Source: Isoetes taiwanensis
Taxonomy: Eukaryota; Streptophyta; Lycopodiopsida; Isoetales; Isoetaceae
Assembly (NCBI GenBank): GCA_021234155.1
Contig: JAJEKV010000018.1
Coordinates: forward strand, 21,375,252 to 21,439,251
Direction: 5' to 3'
Length of the DNA stretch: 64,000 nt
Shown: piece by piece, positions 61,990-64,000 of the stretch
Numbering within the stretch: position 1 is the stretch's first letter
Layout: each line of letters starts with the position of its first letter
Position numbers and translations under genes: made by a program
The notes under the pieces: generated by a model
Seen by the model: only the letters and a program-made list of their open reading frames with translations
Told to the model about the DNA's origin: nothing
Databases searched by the model: none

Positions 61990-62260
61990 TAAGGAAGTCC
62001 TTTGGTAGTCGGCCGGTTTTGTGTCTCTCGCGAGTCCTTTCCCAGAATCCCATACTCGAGAGAAGACCTATTATCAGCATCTTTTTTCTGTTGTAAAACA
62101 GTTAGTAATGAAAGGCCATATGTATTATCTTCTTGCTCCAACTGAATCAATGCAATTTTTTCGTCTGGACATACTTCCTTTAAATCCTGCAACTTATTTC
62201 TAGCTTCAGTGATGCGTTTGGATAGAGTTGCTGCCATGCGATCATAATCAGCAAGTTCCT
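61990..62260 (-). other. Candidate exon encoding a coiled-coil-like segment
   Basis: The minus strand reads ELADYDRMAATLSKRITEA, then RNKLQDLKEVCPDEKIALI and QLEQEDNTYGLSLLTVLQ without a stop, in balanced, non-repetitive codons. A T/A homopolymer lies just before it (plus-strand T-run at 62,260-62,275). Heptad-like Leu/Ile spacing suggests a coiled coil. I do not recognise the protein. The downstream end merges into the repeat-like AAGGAAGTCCTTTGG segment near 61,990. Confidence 0.4.
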
Positions 62261-62321
62261 TTTTTTTTTTTTTTTGAAAGAAAGATTGTATCAATCAATC
62301 AATCTTGTTAATTTGGAAATT

Positions 62322-62522
62322 TCAAGTTTGACCAAAAACTTTTTTGGAATTTTTTTTAACTCGATTTCCTATGATTTTCTGGATTTCCGTTGGCTGAAAA
62401 CATTCCCGGCGTTCTAAATATCGGGCATGTGCCTTTCTATATGATTTGAGAATTCGGATTCTGGACGGCATGGAAGCCACGTTTGTCGAGTAGGTGTGCA
62501 GATGGTTTAGGAATGGATTCAA
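62322..62522 (-). other. Candidate basic coding segment
   Basis: A 66-codon open frame contains RIRILKSYRKAHARYLERRE and FQPTEIQKIIGNRVKKNSKK. It has a strongly basic, gene-like composition, lies 60 bp upstream (minus strand) of the coiled-coil-like segment, and may belong to the same gene. No family is recognised. Confidence 0.3.
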
Positions 62523-62621
62523 GGGTTTGTTCTATTGTCTGATCCGTATGTACATGATAGCAGTATGATGTTTTGTATTTGTAGTCTTTATGAAATATGT
62601 ACTGTATGCTTGCGCTTTCAG

Positions 62622-62759
62622 GATGGAAAACATTGCTCTACTGATATTGGTGCTTCGTATAACCTCCAAAGTAGGAAGAAATTTGGACGAATGCTTTGTC
62701 AAATTTCCTACTTTTCAAGCAGGCGAGATTATCTAGATACTGCAGGGGATTTATCCGAG
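62622..62759 (+). other. Candidate internal exon, 46 codons
   Basis: A 138 bp segment is bounded by TTTCAG at 62,616-62,621 and by a GTGACA donor at 62,760. It is open in one phase: DGKHCSTDIGASYNLQSRKK, FGRMLCQISYFSSRRDYL, DTAGDLSE. Its length is a multiple of three. The clean borders make it the best exon candidate on the plus strand in this region. I do not recognise the protein. Confidence 0.45.

Positions 62760-64000
<1,241 letters not shown>

Overview
The window looks like repeat-rich nuclear DNA from a land plant. The evidence is an L1-type LINE whose ORF1 resembles the plant DUF4283/zinc-knuckle proteins and whose ORF2 carries endonuclease, reverse transcriptase and zf-RVT regions, canonical GT-AG exon borders, foldback elements with long terminal inverted repeats, and AT-rich non-coding DNA. 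There is no sign of prokaryotic operons. A fern, lycophyte or other large-genome plant is possible, but that is a guess. I recognise no complete host gene; nearly all interpretable content is mobile or repeated DNA.

Layout. 1-2,420: nothing recognised. 2,420-5,375 (minus): decayed gene of an RNase-H-like transposase-type family (copy 1). 6,453-9,113: a foldback element whose left arm is split by about 1.9 kb containing a 1.6 kb polypyrimidine tract. 11,139-17,975: an almost full-length L1-type LINE with poly(A) tail, ORF1 mostly open, ORF2 broken by frameshifts. 17,976-38,047: a tandem array of a ~3.2 kb unit (five complete copies plus about three quarters of a sixth). The first copy carries a 1.6 kb minus-strand insertion of a second LINE type. 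Each unit carries a decayed protein-coding fragment on the minus strand.

38,048-44,420: small repeats, one foldback element (40,709-41,437), candidate exons near 42.1-42.7 kb, and the 3' coding remnant of another LINE (minus, 43,640-44,420). 44,630-46,390 (plus): a second decayed member of the same transposase-like family as copy 1. 46,391-47,410: a GC-rich island. 47,411-64,000: mostly unassigned DNA with microsatellites, segmental duplications, a 1.28 kb palindrome (54,988-56,262) centred on a second copy of the 40.7 kb foldback element, a few exon-like segments around 62-62.8 kb, and two 100 bp GA microsatellites near the right end.

Two points stand out. First, the two transposase-like remnants, on opposite strands about 40 kb apart, share an ordered set of motifs (Cys-rich, DFxENYT, HD..FVQH, SDGCxxQFK, HGK) that I cannot place in a named superfamily. 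Second, differences between copies of the 3.2 kb repeat cluster at CAG/CTG trinucleotides and include odd substitutions such as CTG to ACG. That is more like base-calling error at methylated CHG sites than real divergence, so many broken frames here may be sequence error rather than true pseudogenes.
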